Assembly: GCF_000426585.1 (NCBI RefSeq)
Contig: NZ_AUFQ01000006.1
Location: forward strand, 1-64,000
DNA: 64,000 nt
Reading direction: 5' to 3'
DNA from: Segatella baroniae DSM 16972 = JCM 13447
GTDB lineage: Bacteria > Bacteroidota > Bacteroidia > Bacteroidales > Bacteroidaceae
Shown piece by piece: positions 60,106 through 64,000 of the stretch. The notes under the pieces are model-generated. The model ran no database searches, was not told the DNA's origin, and saw only the letters and a program-made list of their open reading frames with translations. How positions within the stretch are numbered: position 1 is the first letter of the stretch; each line of letters opens with the position of its first letter. Position numbers and translations under genes: made by a program.

Positions 60106-63102
60106 ATGAAAAGAATATTTACGCTTATTACGCTGCTCCTGATGCTGGCCCATCTGGGAGCGTACGCAGGGTATGATTGGCTGAGCTATCAGTATGGCCA
60201 GTACAGTGATCAGTGCGTGGTTTATGCCGACCTTGTCGACGGCTCAGCCCAAGCCGTCATGAACGGCAACAATATCCAACACTACGCGTTGGGTGCCTTC
60301 ATCGACGGGCAATGCCGCGGCATGGCGAAAGCCAAGGTAGAGACTCCCGCTGCCAGTACCGGCGGTGAAGTATGCTATTTCCCGCTCCGTATCGAGGGCA
60401 CGGCGGCCGACAATGGCAAGACCGTGGCGTTCAGACTGATGGAGTTTGACGATTACGAGAATCCCATTTTGGAGTATGTTGTCACAGGCAACGCGCCCTA
60501 TACCTACCAGAATGAAGCGACACCTGCGCAAGGCGTGCCCAGCAGCCTCTATCATCTGACGTTCATCAAGCCAACACAGTTTGAGATTTCACCCAGCACC
60601 ATTCACGTGAACGTGGGCCAGACCATTGACCTGAACGACTATTTGAAGCTGACGCCGACCAACGCCACCAAGCTTGTCGACGCCGCGTTTGAATGCGATA
60701 ACACAACGTATTTTACCATAACGGACGGTCATCTGCTGAAAGGAACCAAGACAACCCAAGGCATGAACCCTGTGGTGGTACGCTATATGTATATGTCCAA
60801 GTCCGACTTGGCCGATGCAGTGGTTTACGTGGACCAGACCGTCACGGGGTTGGAACTAATTACGGACTATACCAACGGCGTCGTTGTCGACCTGGAAGAC
60901 GGGCTGACCTTGACCCAATATGTAAAGACGGCCTTCAATCTGCTTCCCGCGGGCGTCACCGCCCCGATTCAGTTGACTCCCAACGACGCCTCCGCGCTCG
61001 TGTACATGTCATCCAACGACAGATGGGTGCCCAAGAAGGTGGGCAACTACACGCTGACAGCCACCGTAGGAGCGTTCTCGGCCACGTTGAAAGTGAAGGT
61101 TCAGCAGCGGGCGCAATCGCTGAAGAGCCACCTCTCGGACATCTATGTATATAAAGACCGCGACATCACCGACCTGCTGAAAGCCAATGTCTATCCGGAG
61201 CCTGTAGGTTCGGTTTACAACAACCTGGCTTTTTACCCTACAGAGAATGACGGTGTTCTTCGCAGAGAAAACAACGGGCATATAACAACTATAGGAGTGG
61301 GAGAGGCTTTCATCAGGGCCACGGCTTCGAACGACAGCGTTCACTGTACGTTCAAGGTTCATGTGCAGCCCAACGTCACGAGTCTCAACATCAAGGCTAA
61401 TCCGCTCAATATCGACTGGGACCCCAACGGTGACGGTTATCAGGACATCGCCACCCAGGTTTCGGACAACTTCACCTTCGCGCCGACAGCCCCGGCCGCC
61501 AATAAGTATCAGCTCACCTCGTCGGCAACCGATGTCGTGACCGTCGAGGCTGCCATGGCGTATGCCGGCTATATGATCAAGGCCCGCAAAGCCGGTTCTT
61601 CCGTTCTGACCGTCACCTATAAAGATAAGGAGACGCGTCTGGACGCAGGGACCTCGACACTTGCCACCACCGAGCGCACCCTCACCAAGACATTCACCGT
61701 CAACATCGTTCAGGGGCTTACGGGCTTTACCATTGGCAATGTGGTCATGGGCAACCGCACCACGCATGCGTTGCGGCTGACGCCGGTTCCGGCTGACGCC
61801 CAGTTCGATGCCTCGAAGGTGAGCCTCGTCATTACGAACGATGACTCCAACTTCCCCACGACATGGAAGTTTGCGGAGGCTGCGGCTGACGCTACGGGCC
61901 TGCAGTGGACCATCACGCCCCGTTCGGTGGGCAAGGGAACCATCGCCGCCCGGTATGACGGCAACACAATAGGTCGGGCCACCATCACCATCGGTCAGGA
62001 AATCAATGATGTGGCCGGATGGCAGTGGCGCACCTACTTCGCCGCTCCCGTCGACAACGCCGGTATCCATACGCTTTATGGCGACGACCTGCTCGAAATA
62101 CGTTCCGCCGAAGACCTGCTCTACAACGACGCGCAATACGGCTACTTCGGCACACTGAAAAGCCTGGAGATGAACAAGTGCTACAAGGTGCGCCTCAAGG
62201 ATGGCGCGGCTCCGGTGAACGCCATGGCTCCGGCGACGACCATCGACTATCAGCCGCGCCCAGGCAAACGCATCGATGTGAACCTTGCTTGGAACTGGAT
62301 CGCCTATCCTTACCAGTACGACCGACCGCTGAGCAGTTTCATGCTCGACGGTGGAATCATGACCGGCTCACGCATCGTGTCGAAGGACGGCGGCTTCGCC
62401 GAATACAGCGGTTCCGCATGGACGGGCGACCTCACTACGTTGAAGGCCGGCGAGGGCTACATGTTCTACAATTCCCAGCCGACTGCGTCCATGCACCAAC
62501 TCTCTTTCCCTGCCGAGAGTATGCTTCCGCAGCCTGCCCCCACGTCGCCCGCCAAGCGCAACGGACTTGTTGAAACCAGCGTATGGGCGTATAACAGCGC
62601 GGCCTTTGCCGACAACATGACCATCATTGCCGAAGTGCCCGAACTGACACGTGCCTCCGACTGCACCGTGGGTGCCTTCGTGGGCGACGAATGCCGCGGC
62701 GAAGGCCGGTTGGTGGAAGGCCGGTATTTCATCACCGTACACGGCAAGGGCGGCGAGGCCGTCAGCTTCAAGCTCTACGACAAGGTGACGGGCGAATACC
62801 GCCTGCTCTCGGGCGGCCTGCCGTTCGACAAGATGGCCGGCAGCCTGGCCAAGCCCGTCGTGATGAAGCTGGGCGGAACCACTTCGGTAGGCCAGATCAC
62901 CGCCGAGTCTTCCGACATCACCGTGGCCGACGGCCGTCTCCACTTCAACGGCCTTCAGGTGAAGAGCTTCCGTGTGAACGCCGTCAACGGGTCCACTCAG
63001 CTCGTCAATGACACAGATCTGACACAACTGCCTTCAGGCGTATATATCGTTACTGTCGTGACGACAGACGGACGCACCCTCTCCCGGAAGGTAGCCAGAT
63101 GA
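60106..63102 (+). CDS. Large Ig-like surface protein with T9SS-type C-terminal tail
   Basis: This 998-residue protein has a signal peptide (about 1-21) and many beta-sandwich segments. Several resemble bacterial Ig-like domains, for example FEISPSTIHVNVGQTIDLNDY (about 157-177, quoted in outline) and VTSLNIKANPLNID. A motif GAFIDGQCRG near residue 62 recurs as GAFVGDECRG near residue 854, so the ends carry a duplicated domain. The last 60 or so residues, finishing LPSGVYIVTVVTTDGRTLSR, look like the type A sorting tail of type IX secretion cargo. It is probably displayed on the cell surface or secreted; adhesion or glycan binding is likely but not shown. Confidence 0.75.
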   Translation: MKRIFTLITLLLMLAHLGAYAGYDWLSYQYGQYSDQCVVYADLVDGSAQAVMNGNNIQHYALGAFIDGQCRGMAKAKVETPAASTGGEVCYFPLRIEGTAADNGKTVAFRLMEFDDYENPILEYVVTGNAPYTYQNEATPAQGVPSSLYHLTFIKPTQFEISPSTIHVNVGQTIDLNDYLKLTPTNATKLVDAAFECDNTTYFTITDGHLLKGTKTTQGMNPVVVRYMYMSKSDLADAVVYVDQTVTGLELITDYTNGVVVDLEDGLTLTQYVKTAFNLLPAGVTAPIQLTPNDASALVYMSSNDRWVPKKVGNYTLTATVGAFSATLKVKVQQRAQSLKSHLSDIYVYKDRDITDLLKANVYPEPVGSVYNNLAFYPTENDGVLRRENNGHITTIGVGEAFIRATASNDSVHCTFKVHVQPNVTSLNIKANPLNIDWDPNGDGYQDIATQVSDNFTFAPTAPAANKYQLTSSATDVVTVEAAMAYAGYMIKARKAGSSVLTVTYKDKETRLDAGTSTLATTERTLTKTFTVNIVQGLTGFTIGNVVMGNRTTHALRLTPVPADAQFDASKVSLVITNDDSNFPTTWKFAEAAADATGLQWTITPRSVGKGTIAARYDGNTIGRATITIGQEINDVAGWQWRTYFAAPVDNAGIHTLYGDDLLEIRSAEDLLYNDAQYGYFGTLKSLEMNKCYKVRLKDGAAPVNAMAPATTIDYQPRPGKRIDVNLAWNWIAYPYQYDRPLSSFMLDGGIMTGSRIVSKDGGFAEYSGSAWTGDLTTLKAGEGYMFYNSQPTASMHQLSFPAESMLPQPAPTSPAKRNGLVETSVWAYNSAAFADNMTIIAEVPELTRASDCTVGAFVGDECRGEGRLVEGRYFITVHGKGGEAVSFKLYDKVTGEYRLLSGGLPFDKMAGSLAKPVVMKLGGTTSVGQITAESSDITVADGRLHFNGLQVKSFRVNAVNGSTQLVNDTDLTQLPSGVYIVTVVTTDGRTLSRKVAR

Positions 63103-63120
63103 TAATTTTCTCTAATGGAA

Positions 63121-63150
63121 ATGTCCCACGCCGATATCGGCGTGGGACAT
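63121..63150. terminator. Perfect 30-base palindrome after the surface protein gene
   Basis: ATGTCCCACGCCGAT (63121-63135) is followed directly by its exact inverse ATCGGCGTGGGACAT (63136-63150). It lies 18 bases past the stop and probably folds as terminator, though with no clear T-run (CGTCCCGTTT follows). Confidence 0.65.
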
Positions 63151-63192
63151 CGTCCCGTTTAATCACCTTCTGTCAATATAACCCTTGAAGCG

Positions 63193-64000
63193 ATGAAAGA
63201 CAACCTATTTCGCACCGGTCTCGTGGCCGCCGTCATCAGCCTGGTTCCTGTTTCCGGATATTCGCAGGACATCTCACAGATTGCCAAGAGCGACCCGCTG
63301 ATCATCACGGGAGCCGTGGGCACGCAGAATGCCTACTACCATTCTTCGAGCGGTGGCTTCGCCTCTCCGTTGAGCAATTCGGTGTATGCCAATCTCAACA
63401 TCAGCTTCTATGGGTTCAGCATGCCCTTTTCTTTCTACTATTCCAACAGCGACCTCAACTTCAGTTATCCTCGCTTCTCGTTCAACATCAGTCCTACGTA
63501 CAAGAACTGGACACTCCACCTGGGCACGCACGTCCTGCCCATGTCCCCCTACATCTACAACATCCCTTTCGAGGGCGCCGGTCTTGAATACAACGGCCAG
63601 CGGCTTCGCTTCGGCATGTTCTACGGTCGTCTCCGCCATGCCATCAACGACAATCCACTCGACCCCAAGGCGCGCAGCCCCCAATACAGCCGCATGGGAT
63701 GGGGCTTCAAGGTGGGCTACGGCTCCGGCCGCCACTATCTCGACCTCTACGTCTTCAAGGGTTACGACCGTCTCAGCTCCCTGGCCGCGGAATGGCGCCG
63801 CACCACCGAGGCCAAGGAGAACCTTTCGGTGGCCCTTCGCGGACACACCTCCCTGGGCAACTGGATGTCGCTCACGGCCAATGTGGCCGCGTCCGTTTTC
63901 TCGACCGACCTCAGTGCCGACCGCATCCATTCAGACGAAATCGACAAGTGGGACAAGATTTTCGACGCACGCTACAGCTCGCTCTACCGCTTTGCGGGCG
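63193..64000 (+). CDS. Probable outer-membrane beta-barrel protein (runs off right edge)
   Basis: An open frame starts with ATG at 63193 (MKDNLFRTGLVAAVISLVPV) and stays open to the end of the window, giving 269 codons. It has a signal peptide ending near GYSQ. The mature part is rich in alternating aromatic and polar residues, for example SVYANLNISFYGFSMPFSFY and FNISPTYKNWTLHLGTH, as expected of barrel strands. It follows the T9SS-tailed protein by 90 bases in the same direction and might be its partner. The family is not recognised and the C-terminus is missing. Confidence 0.6.
   Translation, partial: MKDNLFRTGLVAAVISLVPVSGYSQDISQIAKSDPLIITGAVGTQNAYYHSSSGGFASPLSNSVYANLNISFYGFSMPFSFYYSNSDLNFSYPRFSFNISPTYKNWTLHLGTHVLPMSPYIYNIPFEGAGLEYNGQRLRFGMFYGRLRHAINDNPLDPKARSPQYSRMGWGFKVGYGSGRHYLDLYVFKGYDRLSSLAAEWRRTTEAKENLSVALRGHTSLGNWMSLTANVAASVFSTDLSADRIHSDEIDKWDKIFDARYSSLYRFAG

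Overview
The window looks like a chromosomal segment of a GC-rich member of the Bacteroidales, most likely a Prevotellaceae (Prevotella-like) bacterium. The evidence is three SusC/SusD pairs, Bacteroidetes-type promoters (TTTG, about 20 bases, TAnnTTTG), lipoproteins, a C-terminal tail typical of type IX secretion cargo, and genes for an AGE-type sialic acid pathway. Coding DNA is GC-rich while promoters are strikingly AT-rich. The species cannot be fixed from the sequence alone.

Layout. 1-1172: the 5' part of an IS110-type transposase running off the left edge, its long structured leader (a possible bridge RNA), and a gene-free repeat-rich region. 1173-8701 (minus strand): a metalloprotease, ROK regulator, CE2-like esterase, sugar-porter MFS and DUF4434 protein. 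8899-26037 (plus strand): a polysaccharide-utilisation locus with two tandem SusC/SusD pairs, a DUF5018-like lipoprotein, a phosphodiester glycosidase, a GHL10-like lipoprotein, a secreted FAD oxidoreductase and a secreted metallophosphoesterase. I read this as a candidate system for phosphodiester-linked glycans. 26456-33796: a sialic acid operon (O-acetylesterase, mutarotase, transporter, lyase, epimerase) ending in an unexpected creatininase-family enzyme. 34068-40804: acid phosphatase, nucleoside kinase, Na/Pi transporter, hemolysin III protein, B3/B4 protein. 41005-52400 (minus strand): a SusC/SusD locus whose enzymes are metalloproteases, one active-looking and one apparently catalytically dead, so probably a peptide-uptake system. 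52790-56916: patatin, uracil phosphoribosyltransferase, PNPase. 57516-64000: a lipoprotein of unknown function, a large Ig-like surface protein with a T9SS-type tail, and the start of a probable outer-membrane protein.

The most unusual non-coding structure is a family of eight intergenic tandem arrays that share an exact 22-base period (about two helical turns) with related sequence (G-C-rich start, CTTT core, AAA end), spread from 13.8 to 59.8 kb. Near 39.85-40.08 kb there is also a cloverleaf-like palindromic element closed by a perfect 22-base inverted repeat. A modular composite repeat occurs at 0.5, 0.7 and 59.3 kb. No tRNA, rRNA or CRISPR array was seen.
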